Below the pieces are notes generated by a model, which worked only from the letters and a program-made list of their open reading frames with translations, made no database searches and was not told the origin of the DNA. DNA of 64,000 nt, taken from positions 1 to 64,000 of the forward strand of contig CAJXUA010000001.1 of the NCBI GenBank assembly GCA_913060695.1, read 5' to 3'. This stretch comes from an uncultured Gammaproteobacteria bacterium. Lineage in GTDB: Bacteria; Pseudomonadota; Gammaproteobacteria; Pseudomonadales; Pseudohongiellaceae. The position numbers and the translations under genes were made by a program. This document shows positions 9,591 through 17,835 of the stretch, one piece after another (position 1 is the first letter of the stretch; each line of letters opens with the position of its first letter).

Positions 9591-10784
9591 TCATCGAGGA
9601 AGTGGTACTAAAGCGGGGGAAAGGTCAGACTTCATATTATCTGTAATCGAATTACTGGCCTGATCGATACTTGCACTGCGCTCTACTACTACTATTTGAG
9701 TTTCCATGAAGTTCATCACCGCTTTTGCTCCGTGGAGAGATCGACCATATTGGCTGGAGAAAGTGGTGAGTAATTTACTTCTACGTATTAAACCTATCGG
9801 AACCATTTTAGGGTCGACGATTGCGATTGCAGTGAGCTCTTCATTCTCGATGAATAAGGCATAAGCGTGCTCTAAAGTGTCCTGCGCTTGCAGGAAAGGC
9901 GCCGGGCTTAGCAGGTCGAGGATGTCCTCTCGGCACTGCCACGATTGATTGCGAAATAACGCTCCCTCGGCTGTTGTAAATAGGTTCACTGAAAGTGAGT
10001 AGGCTGGGGTGGATTGTGGGCGGCCGAAATAGTACCCCTGTCCATAGGGCACCCCCATATCAACGAGAGTTTGGTATTCCTCGCGGTGCTCAATGCCCTC
10101 GGCAATTACCTTGCATTGTAACTCCTTGGCGATATCGATTATCGAACGGACGAAGGATTGTTTGACCGAATCGTTATGGATGTTCTCAATGAAATGCCGA
10201 TCGATTTTCACATAATCTGGGCGCAGTTCAGCCCAGCGCGTAAGGCCAGAATATCCTGCCCCAAGGTCATCGATGGCGATCTCGAAGCCCATGCTTCGAT
10301 AATGTTCGAGTGCGTGGCATACAACGCTAAAATCCGTTGTCGGATACTGTTCGGTTAGCTCGATAACAACATTCTCAGGACGTATGCCAATCTTGAGCAG
10401 ATACTCGAGCGTGAGGCCTGTGCGGTGATCCGGTTCTAGTAGGCCTTGTGGGGTGGTGTTAAGAAAGAGTTTCCCAGGCAGGCATTTCGCTTTGAATTCA
10501 TATATACCTTTTCGCTTACAGAGAAGATCCAGCTCCGTCAACGCGCCTTCTCGACGCGCAACGTCGAAGAGCATTACTGGATTATGAAGGGCGCTATCAG
10601 ACGGGCCGCGAATAAGTGATTCATACCCTAGAATCGATTGTGATTGAAAATCGACAATTGGTTGAAATAAAACACTTAATGCTTTGTTGTTTAAAATTGA
10701 AACTAATTCTTCGGAAATATCTTGAGAAGCAACATGATTATCTTCATTAGAAAGCTGAAATAATCGAACAATATTATCACCCAT
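9591..10784 (-). CDS. EAL-CBS fragment of the split cyclic-di-GMP gene
   Basis: A 397-residue frame holding the N-terminal EAL domain and part of the CBS region. EAL-family residues needed for phosphodiesterase activity appear present: the E of YESLIRG (an ESL variant), FLNTT, IELTEQ, the DDLGAGYS pair, YVKIDR, IAEGIE and GQGYYFGRP. It could therefore still hydrolyse cyclic-di-GMP. The last ten or so residues come from the IS right end and not from the original gene. The loss of the GGDEF half may have changed net activity from regulated to constitutive; this is inference. Confidence 0.9.
   Translation of the reverse strand: MGDNIVRLFQLSNEDNHVASQDISEELVSILNNKALSVLFQPIVDFQSQSILGYESLIRGPSDSALHNPVMLFDVARREGALTELDLLCKRKGIYEFKAKCLPGKLFLNTTPQGLLEPDHRTGLTLEYLLKIGIRPENVVIELTEQYPTTDFSVVCHALEHYRSMGFEIAIDDLGAGYSGLTRWAELRPDYVKIDRHFIENIHNDSVKQSFVRSIIDIAKELQCKVIAEGIEHREEYQTLVDMGVPYGQGYYFGRPQSTPAYSLSVNLFTTAEGALFRNQSWQCREDILDLLSPAPFLQAQDTLEHAYALFIENEELTAIAIVDPKMVPIGLIRRSKLLTTFSSQYGRSLHGAKAVMNFMETQIVVVERSASIDQASNSITDNMKSDLSPALVPLPR
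9603..9631 (-). repeat. Right inverted repeat of the IS with 4-bp target duplication GACT
   Basis: Read on the minus strand the IS end is TGACCTTTCCCCCGC, matching the left end. GACT at 9628-9631 is the second copy of the target duplication. Confidence 0.92.
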
Positions 10785-10864
10785 ATGCCTAGGCCCACTC
10801 GCGAAAGAGTAGCCTAGTATCTGCCTAAACTATGACATTTAGGTGACAAAATGTTTGCGGCTTA

Positions 10865-11644
10865 TTAGGTGTCATACACTGATTGATTCATGGTGCGCGC
10901 GGGATTGTCGGAACAGGGCTTGCCCACACGATGTGCGGGAACACCCACGACCGTTGTATGAGGCTCTACATCTTCTAAGACTACGCTTCCTGCGCCAACT
11001 TTTGCACCAATACCGATTTCGATATTACCCAAGACTTTAGCGCCAGTGGAAATCAAAACGCCAGAGCGTATTTTTGGATGTCGATCACCCGTTTCGTTAC
11101 CAGTACCGCCAAGTGTCACAGATTGCATAATCGAGACATCATCTTCGATCACTGTAGTCTCGCCGATGACAATGCCGGTAGCATGATCGAACATAATTCC
11201 TTTGCCCATGATGCACGCGGGATGGATGTCGACACCGAACACTTCCGAGTTGCGGCTCTGCATGAAAAGCGCCAGCGTTTTTCTACCCTTGTTCCACAGG
11301 AAATGAGCAAGCCGGTGGACCTGAATTGATTGATAGCCTTTTAGAAACAAGAGTATAGGCAGGTAGGAGTTGGTTGCCGCATCGCGATCAAAGACGGCCT
11401 GCATATCCGAGATCGCGTTATCGATCATCTCAGGTGATTCTTTGTAAGCTGCCTCAAAGAGTTCACGAACAGCGATCGCGGGCATCACCTCGTCAGATAG
11501 TTTGTTCGCTAAAATAAAACTCAATGCAGAGCCTAGACTGCCGTGATTCAGAATGCAGGCGTAAACATAACTCGCGAGTAGCGGTTCTGTTTGCACACTA
11601 AGGCGTGCCTCTTCGTCCAATTTAGTCCAGATAGGGTGCTGCAT
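10865..11644 (-). CDS. cysE: Serine O-acetyltransferase
   Basis: A 259-residue CysE, which acetylates L-serine with acetyl-CoA in the first step of cysteine synthesis in the cytoplasm. The N-terminal helical SATase domain (WTKLDEEARLSVQTEPLLASYVYACIL) is followed by a left-handed beta-helix of hexapeptide repeats with the active-site histidine in FDHATGIVIGE and the GGTGNETGDRHPKI segment. The start at 11644 is preferred to 11650 because AGGA then has a normal 7-base spacing. The C-terminal tail is short. No other cysteine gene is adjacent. Confidence 0.96.
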   Translation of the reverse strand: MQHPIWTKLDEEARLSVQTEPLLASYVYACILNHGSLGSALSFILANKLSDEVMPAIAVRELFEAAYKESPEMIDNAISDMQAVFDRDAATNSYLPILLFLKGYQSIQVHRLAHFLWNKGRKTLALFMQSRNSEVFGVDIHPACIMGKGIMFDHATGIVIGETTVIEDDVSIMQSVTLGGTGNETGDRHPKIRSGVLISTGAKVLGNIEIGIGAKVGAGSVVLEDVEPHTTVVGVPAHRVGKPCSDNPARTMNQSVYDT

Positions 11645-11754
11645 GATCATGTCCTGCGATGTGCACTGTTAGTGCCAGTATACGGGGTTGGTCTAGCGAG
11701 AGTGATTATAACGGAGCGATTGTTCGAAACAACCGGTGAGGATGAAATTGAGGC

Positions 11755-12636
11755 TCATGCACTCTTTTTTCGTAAGCGACTTAGCCAATTGGGCTTGTGG
11801 TCATCCATGTCAGTGGCGCTGAACTCGGTTGCGGCAATGGCTAGTCGAACTTGAAGGCCTTGAACTTGTTGAAGTTTAGCGTTGTATGCATTCATTAAAG
11901 ACTTATGCGCGAGTAGATTGATGAGTCTAGGAATGCCCTTGCTACCCTTCGCAATTAGTTCGATCGCTTCCTCCGAATATAGCGCCTGGCCCAATGCGCC
12001 AGCCTTGTTCAGTCTGCTGTTTATATACCGAGTTACACCCGTGCGGTCGAAAGGTAGTAATTCTCGCTCTAGAGTAACGCGGTCTTGCAGTAGTCTAAAT
12101 GAGGGGAGATCTTCTTGAGACTTGTCCAAGGGCATAGAGAAAAGTGCCACACGCAGGAGTTTACGACCCTCTACACTGTGGTCTAGTAGCTCCGTGAGGG
12201 CCTCTAGCGTGTCATCAGGCATCGACTGACCTTCGTCGATAACAATGACGGTGTTGCGATGCTTCTTTGTCTGCTGCTTGCTCAGATTAGAAATGAGGCT
12301 CTTACGCAATTTGTTCCGTGTTAAGGAGGTCTTTATTTTAAGCTCTTGGGCCATTGCCAAATAAAGGCCTTCTTCGCTAAGTCTGGGGTTAGGAATATGG
12401 ATTACTCTGTAACGCGATTTATGGCAACGAAAGGCGTTCAATAGCTTCCGGCAATGAATGGTCTTGCCAGCCCCGGCTTCGCCAATAATACGAACAAAAC
12501 CGTCGGCCTTGTTAATCTCATTGATCATCAAATTAAATAGAGATTCGTGCTGATCGCTTTCGACATAGAAGCGCGTTTCTGGAGTCGAAGAGAAGGGGGC
12601 TGAGGAAAGATTGAAGGATTCCAAGTACACGGACAT
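11755..12636 (-). CDS. ExeA/MshM-like AAA ATPase
   Basis: A 293-residue ATPase of the ExeA/GspA family. The opening YLESFNLSSAPFSSTPETRFYV is the family signature. Walker A is GEAGAGKT and Walker B is VIVIDEGQ, with a sensor region at LLQDRVTLERELLPF. Relatives act in type II secretion (ExeA), MSHA pilus assembly (MshM) or surface-polysaccharide systems, often with a C-terminal peptidoglycan-binding domain. That domain is absent here, and no secretion or pilus genes are near, so the partner cannot be named. No membrane helix is seen. Confidence 0.88.
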   Translation of the reverse strand: MSVYLESFNLSSAPFSSTPETRFYVESDQHESLFNLMINEINKADGFVRIIGEAGAGKTIHCRKLLNAFRCHKSRYRVIHIPNPRLSEEGLYLAMAQELKIKTSLTRNKLRKSLISNLSKQQTKKHRNTVIVIDEGQSMPDDTLEALTELLDHSVEGRKLLRVALFSMPLDKSQEDLPSFRLLQDRVTLERELLPFDRTGVTRYINSRLNKAGALGQALYSEEAIELIAKGSKGIPRLINLLAHKSLMNAYNAKLQQVQGLQVRLAIAATEFSATDMDDHKPNWLSRLRKKSA

Positions 12637-12904
12637 ATAGGCTCAATTTCTCAGGACTGCATTATTCGTTTTCGACCCTGCTAAAGGCCATTAACAGGAT
12701 TGTTATCAATCCCAATATTACTTGTTTGCGGTGACTAAAGTCATCAGGATGCACGACGGAATGGGATAGATGTGCGATTTGATGCCCAGAATGTGACTTT
12801 CTGTGTCTTATATTTCCCAATTCGTCTATACCTGCTGAATATATTGGTACATACTCCATGACGAGACCGGAACAACCCCAGAACTATAATCAAGTGGTGC
12901 GTCC

Positions 12905-13810
12905 ATGAAGTCGTCAAGTATTGCACTTCTGGTTTTCCTAACATTATTGAGTTCACCCTCTCTTCTAGCGCAATCGAGCGATCGAACCAGTATCTGGGAG
13001 AGCCTAAGGGTAACAGATACTGCGTTTGCGGAGCGCTCGAGAACCCTTGGAATGAACCAAGCCTTTCTCGACGTCTTCGGTGAAGGTGCGGTGCTCTTTC
13101 GTCGTGGTCCCGTGGATGCACGCCTCCTCTACGAGCAAGTTAGCCCCAAAGATCGACTCAACTCAACTCTCGAGTCAAAAGCGAATTATATCGATTTCTC
13201 CAGAGCGGGTGATCTCGGCCTTACCAGTGGTCCATATCGTTATTCCGTAGGTTCTGGCGAAGAGCTGCGCCGCTCCTATGGACATTTCGTCACTATATGG
13301 CGCAAATTTGATGGCGAATGGCGCATGGTTGCTGACATGTTGGTAAGGGTACCCGGCGTCCTTAGCCTGGATGTTGAACCCGATATTCGCGAGACAGACC
13401 TACTCCTAGCAGAGACAGCTCCAGCAAGTGAAACCATCGATAACACAGTGGAGTCACTTATCGAGGCAGATTCACTCCTGATCGCCTCCATAAACTTTAG
13501 AGGAGGGCGCCGCGCCGCAACGCGCTTCGGCGTCGATCATCAAAGAATTTTCGTCCCAGGCATGGCGCCGGGGATAGGCAATGAATCTGCAAGTATTGTC
13601 TATGGCACGTATATGGACGAGCAGATGGAGCTTTCTCTCCTAGACTTAGAGCCAGCCGGTGCTTTCCTAGCCGAGTCCGGCGAATCGGGTTATACCTTTG
13701 GCACCATGTCGGTCGAAGGTTCTGGTTTCAATACGAATTATCTGCGCTATTGGCATTACACTAACGCTGGCGAGTGGAAAGTTGCTGTAGAGGTGCTTAG
13801 TCCCTTCTAG
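12905..13810 (+). CDS. Exported protein with two NTF2-like (SnoaL/DUF4440-type) domains
   Basis: A 301-residue protein with a signal peptide ending near LLAQ. The mature part appears to contain two NTF2-like modules. The first ends in YGHFVTIWRKFDGEWRMVADM and the second in YLRYWHYTNAGEWKVAVEVL, the W-x-W-K/R pattern typical of DUF4440 and SnoaL-like domains. Such domains bind small ligands or act as isomerases and dehydratases, but no catalytic set can be assigned here. A TATAAT lies at 12885-12890. It is convergent with the glycosyltransferase at 13818, with only seven bases between them. Function unknown. Confidence 0.8.
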   Translation: MKSSSIALLVFLTLLSSPSLLAQSSDRTSIWESLRVTDTAFAERSRTLGMNQAFLDVFGEGAVLFRRGPVDARLLYEQVSPKDRLNSTLESKANYIDFSRAGDLGLTSGPYRYSVGSGEELRRSYGHFVTIWRKFDGEWRMVADMLVRVPGVLSLDVEPDIRETDLLLAETAPASETIDNTVESLIEADSLLIASINFRGGRRAATRFGVDHQRIFVPGMAPGIGNESASIVYGTYMDEQMELSLLDLEPAGAFLAESGESGYTFGTMSVEGSGFNTNYLRYWHYTNAGEWKVAVEVLSPF

Positions 13811-13817
13811 TTGGCGA

Positions 13818-15740
13818 TTATTCCAATTCGATCGTCCGCACGCCGAATATCTGTACTTCTCCCGACATCCCTTCAGCCCTAAGGCTCAATACCGCGCGAC
13901 CTTGTGGGAGCTGACTAGTGGGTATCGAGAAATCGAACCCTAAGTTAGGTGCATTAGGGTCTGTTTGCACTTTCATTGCAGCCACCACATCTTCTCTCGC
14001 TAGGCCGTAGTTTGCCTCTCCTATGACCTCGCCGTCTAAGAGCACGGAGATCGAGGCTATGCCTTGGCCCTCATTGATTGCCCACCCAGTAACATTCAAA
14101 ACAGAGTCTATATGCGCATTGGCCACAGGTTGATCAACCCATCCTAGCGTAGGCATAGGGCACGCTGTGGAGTCTGTGCCGGAGGGGCTGCGTCCATCGC
14201 CGCGATAGAAGCTAAAAACTTTCTCTCCGTTGAATTGAGAGAACTGACTAAGGAAAGTTAAACCACCGAAATGGCCGCATGCGCGCTGCATGATCGCAAT
14301 CTTATCGGGTACGGTGAGTGCGCTGTCTTCGCTTATGAAGAGCCCAGCAACAGACTCTCGCGACTCTAGAGCTGCACCATTGAGTTGCCAGATCTGATAC
14401 TGCACTGCACGGCCATCGCGTATGGCCTTGTCTTCGTCGATGTTAAAGATAGGCATTGTGCTCTGTAGGCCGAGCGCCAATTGTGCGCCGGTATAATAAT
14501 TATCCGTGGTTATAATCGCCTCCGGCCCAAAGTGTTCACTGCTGATTAAGCTGTCGACATAGGTGTTGAGAGGCTTCCATCCAGCCATCTTATTAGAAAG
14601 TATGCCCTTGCCAAGCAGCGGGGTCAGTTGTGCGTTTAGGCTTTGTGAGCCAACCCCAAACAAGGCGATCAACGAACCGCTAAACCCTAAAACGACCGTT
14701 GCTAGGATTATGCGCTGAGCGACTTTCTCGTTATAGCGCCTAGCGATTACATGAAAACAAACCCTTAAAGTTTCCGGCAGGAATACCAATAAAGGCAGGT
14801 AGCCCGAGAGTGGCCAATGAATTGATGTGCGTGTGCTGTCCGTCCACGGCGCTAAGATGAGGTATACACCAAGGTTCGTCACGGCGAACAATCCGAATAG
14901 TCCTCGCCCACGATCGCCGCGCCGTGCGGCAAGTAACAGTCTGTATAGTGTTATAGCGAGCGCTAAATACAATAGGGGAGTTACTAGTATCGCTTGTTTG
15001 AATACGTGTAGTAGCCCCTCTGCTTGAAACTCCCAGGGGTGGCGCTCTAGCAAATGATAGTCGATACCACTGAGTTGATTGCCCAAGTTGAACGACAGCA
15101 TCGGATAGAGGCCCAGCGCGAGAATTGCTGCGGCCAACCACAAACTTGGTGAAGTCCAATAGCGATGGTTTGCTGGAAATGCACACAAGTAGAAAAATGC
15201 AGCGAGTAAGTACAGGGCAAATCGGTAATGGGTGCTGACGCCGAGTGCGGCGGCGACTCCAGCAGCAATCCAGAATCGGATCTCATTTAGACGAGTCGCG
15301 CGCTCAAGAAAACCGATGAAGAGTAAGCCGAAAAATAACAGCGGCACATCGGGAACGGCCAATAGCCCGAGAAATGCGCAAAGTGGCAAGCATAAACTTA
15401 AGCCAGCGGCCTCTAAGGCCTGACGACGAGGCAGTAATGGCGAGGCGAGCCAGTACACTAAAATCGGTATAGAGGTGCCCAGTACGAGGAAAAGAGCGCG
15501 GACAGCAATTGCCGAATTGCCGAACACAGCAGTGCCCAAGCCCGACAGTAGGGCGGCCATAAAAGGCAGATCGCTATAAGCAATAGCGGGGAACTGAGAT
15601 GCCTGCCAGTAGAATATCTCGTCGCTATATAAGTCGAGGATGAAGGCGAAAAGCAGTTTGATTATAAGGATGCAGAGCAGTCCAAGTAACAGGTAGGCCT
15701 TAATGCGTTTAGCGCTCTGCGTGTTTGCGATCTCATTCAC
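13818..15740 (-). CDS. GT39-type membrane glycosyltransferase with C-terminal beta-domain
   Basis: A 640-residue integral membrane protein like the PMT_2/ArnT family, which moves sugars from polyprenyl-phosphate donors onto acceptors on the periplasmic side. A DE pair at residues 40-41 (YSDEIFYW) is in the first periplasmic loop, where the catalytic acid sits in the family. Around ten hydrophobic segments fill residues 15-360. The last 110 residues (VLNVTGWAINEGQGIASISVLLDGEVIGEA) look like an Ig-like or beta-sandwich domain, an uncommon addition. The substrate is unknown and no lipid A or glycan genes flank it. Start supported by the first membrane segment; the ribosome-binding site is not striking. 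Confidence 0.85.
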   Translation of the reverse strand: MNEIANTQSAKRIKAYLLLGLLCILIIKLLFAFILDLYSDEIFYWQASQFPAIAYSDLPFMAALLSGLGTAVFGNSAIAVRALFLVLGTSIPILVYWLASPLLPRRQALEAAGLSLCLPLCAFLGLLAVPDVPLLFFGLLFIGFLERATRLNEIRFWIAAGVAAALGVSTHYRFALYLLAAFFYLCAFPANHRYWTSPSLWLAAAILALGLYPMLSFNLGNQLSGIDYHLLERHPWEFQAEGLLHVFKQAILVTPLLYLALAITLYRLLLAARRGDRGRGLFGLFAVTNLGVYLILAPWTDSTRTSIHWPLSGYLPLLVFLPETLRVCFHVIARRYNEKVAQRIILATVVLGFSGSLIALFGVGSQSLNAQLTPLLGKGILSNKMAGWKPLNTYVDSLISSEHFGPEAIITTDNYYTGAQLALGLQSTMPIFNIDEDKAIRDGRAVQYQIWQLNGAALESRESVAGLFISEDSALTVPDKIAIMQRACGHFGGLTFLSQFSQFNGEKVFSFYRGDGRSPSGTDSTACPMPTLGWVDQPVANAHIDSVLNVTGWAINEGQGIASISVLLDGEVIGEANYGLAREDVVAAMKVQTDPNAPNLGFDFSIPTSQLPQGRAVLSLRAEGMSGEVQIFGVRTIELE

Positions 15741-15872
15741 TGCTTGTTATTCCTCTATTACCGCGACCCCGATCAGGTTTGCTGCGGGTGGGAAGTGCCT
15801 TTCGGCGCGGGCTATCTTAGCATGAAGGCGAAATCGCGCTGGAGCGTAATTCTTGAATTTAAGTGAATACAG

Positions 15873-15902
15873 TTGACAATCATTCTCATTGCGATTTAAG
15901 AT
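15873..15902 (+). promoter_or_regulatory. Promoter of bfd with Fur-box-like site
   Basis: TTGACA at 15873-15878 and TAAGAT at 15897-15902, 18 bases apart, make a sigma-70 promoter. The 19-mer at 15875-15893 (GACAATCATTCTCATTGCG) matches the Fur consensus GATAATGATAATCATTATC at 12 of 19 positions and overlaps the -35. This predicts induction of bfd under iron limitation. Confidence 0.78.
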
Positions 15903-15925
15903 TAGATGCAACTGAGGGTGAGTCC

Positions 15926-16120
15926 ATGTACGTATGCATCTGTAGACAAATTACCGACACACAAATACGCGAAGTATGTAGCACCGGCACTAGCCGAATT
16001 GCGGACTTACGCGATCAGCTCGGCCTTGCTACCGAGTGCGGAAAATGCGGTAAACACGCACTTAGTATTATTAGCGAGTTCAAGAACGCTGCTCCTTTCG
16101 TGAACGCAGCTCCCGCCTAA
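15926..16120 (+). CDS. bfd: Bacterioferritin-associated ferredoxin
   Basis: A 64-residue [2Fe-2S] protein that reduces the ferric core of bacterioferritin so that stored iron is released. The four cluster cysteines are C4, C6, C38 and C41 (MYVCIC and ECGKCG), the same positions as in E. coli Bfd. The start is placed at 15926, with GAGGGTG upstream; the open frame extends further up but that part overlaps the promoter. Followed by bfr at 16264, with its own ribosome-binding site 144 bases downstream. Fur control is predicted from the upstream site. Confidence 0.96.
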   Translation: MYVCICRQITDTQIREVCSTGTSRIADLRDQLGLATECGKCGKHALSIISEFKNAAPFVNAAPA

Positions 16121-16263
16121 GTTCCTTCTTTGCTCATTTTAGCAACGCAATGCGGAATGAGACTGTTTATCATTAATATCAAGGTGTTACGAATAATCTT
16201 GCGCTTGACATCATGCGCATGAAAGCACACCCTTAGGGCTTGATATTTTTGAAGGGACTGAAT

Positions 16264-16728
16264 ATGAAGGCCGATGCGACAGTAGTAAAACACCTTAATA
16301 AAGCGCTTGGAAATGAACTGATTGCGATTAATCAGTACTTCCTGCATTCGCGTATGTATAAAGATTGGGGCTTATCGAAACTTGCTAGTAAAGAGTACGA
16401 AGAGTCCATTGATGAGATGAAGCACGCAGACCTATTGGTCGAGCGAATTCTCTTCCTCGAGGGCCTGCCCAATATGCAGAACCTCGGAAAATTGCTGATC
16501 GGTGAGAATACGAAGGAGATGCTCGAGTGCGATCTCCAGCTCGAAATGATCGCGCTTCCTACGCTTAAAGAAGGCATCGCCCACGCAGAGTCCGTGCAGG
16601 ACTATGTGAGCCGAGACCTCATGAGCGAGATCCTGCGCAGCGAAGAAGAGCACGTGGACTGGCTCGAAACGCAGCTCGAATTGATCAAGAAGATCGGGAT
16701 CGAGAATTATCAGCAGTCGATGGTCTAA
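16264..16728 (+). CDS. bfr: Bacterioferritin
   Basis: A 154-residue ferritin-like protein that stores iron as a 24-mer with heme at the dimer interface. All ferroxidase ligands are at the E. coli positions: E18, E51, H54, E94, E127 and H130. The heme ligand M52 is also present (IDEMKHAD). It is therefore a complete heme-binding catalytic subunit. The start at 16264 follows GAAGGGA; an upstream in-frame ATG at 16240 has no family support. It pairs functionally with bfd just upstream. Confidence 0.97.
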   Translation: MKADATVVKHLNKALGNELIAINQYFLHSRMYKDWGLSKLASKEYEESIDEMKHADLLVERILFLEGLPNMQNLGKLLIGENTKEMLECDLQLEMIALPTLKEGIAHAESVQDYVSRDLMSEILRSEEEHVDWLETQLELIKKIGIENYQQSMV

Positions 16729-16866
16729 GTCTTCAGGGGTGGCCTAGAGTACTATGCCGCCCCTGCAAGTCCGCACAAAATGACAATGCTGTCATGCCCT
16801 TTGCGCACAAACGCGTTAGTATTGCTCAGAACACGACTCGAACTTCCCTCCGAATAAAGCCAGCTT

Positions 16867-17835
16867 ATGTATGCATGTATCGATTTAGGCTCCAATAGTT
16901 TTCACCTCCTAATTGCGCAGTGGCACAATGAAAAAAGCCAGATCGTTGAGCGCTTCAGTAATATCGTCCAGCTAGGGGAAGGGGTTGCCATCACCGGCGA
17001 AATCTCCCCTGCGGCATTCGAGCGTGGCCTAGTGTGCCTGCAAGAGTTCAAAGACGTGATGTCAAAGTATCCAATTGAGCGATACTGGGCGCTAGGGACC
17101 AATGCCTTGCGACTGGCGAACAATGCCGATGATTTCATCGCCGCAGCACATGATATCGGTCTGGATATCTCCGTTATCTCAGGAGTTCAGGAAGCAATTC
17201 TTGTGTATATGGGAGTGCTGAGCAATCTGCCCAAGCGCGATGACACGCGCTTAGTCGTCGACATAGGGGGCGGCAGCACGGAGATAATCATAGGTCAGCA
17301 AGAGAAGCGCTTCGTAACGAATAGTCTGCCGATCGGCTGTGTTAGCTGGCGGGATCGATACTTTCAAGGTCTCGCTGATGCTACTCCTGCGCAGCTCGAA
17401 CACTCCCTTGACGAGGCGACCGACGCCGCGAGCGAGGTATTCGCAGCTGTACAAGATAGCTTTCAAAAATACCCATGGGTAGAAGCCTTCGCCTCGTCGG
17501 GTACCGCGAAGATGCTAGCCATAGTATGTCAATATCGTGGGTATCGAGAGAAGAGTATCAGTCTCTTAGCGCTAGAGGCGATGAAGGAGGATGTGCTGCG
17601 CTGTGCCGCGGATCCAGAATTGTTGTTGCCTGGTCTAAAGGACCGGCGCAAAGATTTGTTGATGCCTGGATGGGCCGTGCTGGTGGGCCTTATGCGCGCT
17701 TGTTCGCTGCAACATATTGCTTTTAGTCCCACGGCGCTGCGTGAAGGTATGCTGGACTTCATGATGCATAATGGCACAGATACCTCCATTCTCGGCAAGG
17801 ACACCTTGCCAGAGGTCACTCAGACCGAACTGTAG
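16867..17835 (+). CDS. ppx: Exopolyphosphatase / Ppx-GppA family phosphatase
   Basis: A 322-residue enzyme of the Ppx/GppA family, which removes terminal phosphate from polyphosphate or from pppGpp. The ASKHA-fold phosphate-binding segments are DLGSNSFHLLIA near the N-terminus and VVDIGGGSTEIIIG mid-protein. The length covers only the two actin-like domains; E. coli Ppx and GppA, at about 500 residues, have an extra helical HD-like domain that is absent here. The gene faces ppk, and their 3' ends overlap by 16 bases. A single CTGTCAT half-site lies at 16789-16795, too weak to call a Pho box. Confidence 0.92.
   Translation: MYACIDLGSNSFHLLIAQWHNEKSQIVERFSNIVQLGEGVAITGEISPAAFERGLVCLQEFKDVMSKYPIERYWALGTNALRLANNADDFIAAAHDIGLDISVISGVQEAILVYMGVLSNLPKRDDTRLVVDIGGGSTEIIIGQQEKRFVTNSLPIGCVSWRDRYFQGLADATPAQLEHSLDEATDAASEVFAAVQDSFQKYPWVEAFASSGTAKMLAIVCQYRGYREKSISLLALEAMKEDVLRCAADPELLLPGLKDRRKDLLMPGWAVLVGLMRACSLQHIAFSPTALREGMLDFMMHNGTDTSILGKDTLPEVTQTEL

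Larger units (their letters stand above)
8431..9627 (+). mobile_element. IS3-family insertion sequence, IS407 group, 1197 bp
   Basis: A complete insertion sequence with terminal inverted repeats (TGACCTWTCCCCC), a 4-bp target duplication GACT on each side, and two overlapping frames orfA and orfB in the order and phase of IS3 elements. OrfA opens MKKRYSEEQIIKAIKEHEAG, as in IS407-group elements, which also make 4-bp duplications. It lies opposite in direction to the gene it splits. Both frames and both ends look intact, so it may still be active. It is the only copy in the window. Confidence 0.95.
7778..10784 (-). pseudogene. EAL-CBS-GGDEF cyclic-di-GMP protein interrupted by an insertion sequence
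   Basis: One ancestral gene split by the IS at 8431-9627. Removing the IS and one 4-bp target copy joins the reading frame exactly: ...NSITDNMKS continues into HIEADFIIADQGKYVG and then NPLTLLPGN, the start of a GGDEF domain. The restored gene would be 1806 bp (601 residues): an EAL phosphodiesterase domain, a CBS pair, then a GGDEF domain. The break lies in the CBS region. No other frameshift or stop was found in the joined frame, so the insertion looks recent. The two remnants are listed separately. Confidence 0.93.

Noticed and set aside
12662-12859. 65-residue minus-strand frame before the NTF2-like gene.
   Set aside because: It overlaps the likely promoter region of the 12905 gene, lacks a ribosome-binding site and looks non-coding.
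15755-15835. On the minus strand before the GT39 gene, an ACCTGATC-containing, GC-rich stretch recalls the 3' half of a TPP riboswitch, and on the plus strand a GGGAAG...GGCGC stretch recalls a cobalamin element.
   Set aside because: The TPP 5' element CTGAGA and the matching helix partners are missing, and the cobalamin core (CCCGCAACTGT type) is absent. The neighbouring genes also do not fit. A covariance-model search would settle it.
16789-16822. Possible Pho box before ppx: CTGTCAT at 16789-16795 and TAGTAT at the grid position of a -10.
   Set aside because: The units 11 and 22 bases downstream (TTTGCGC, ACGCGTT) match the consensus poorly, so only a single half-site is present.
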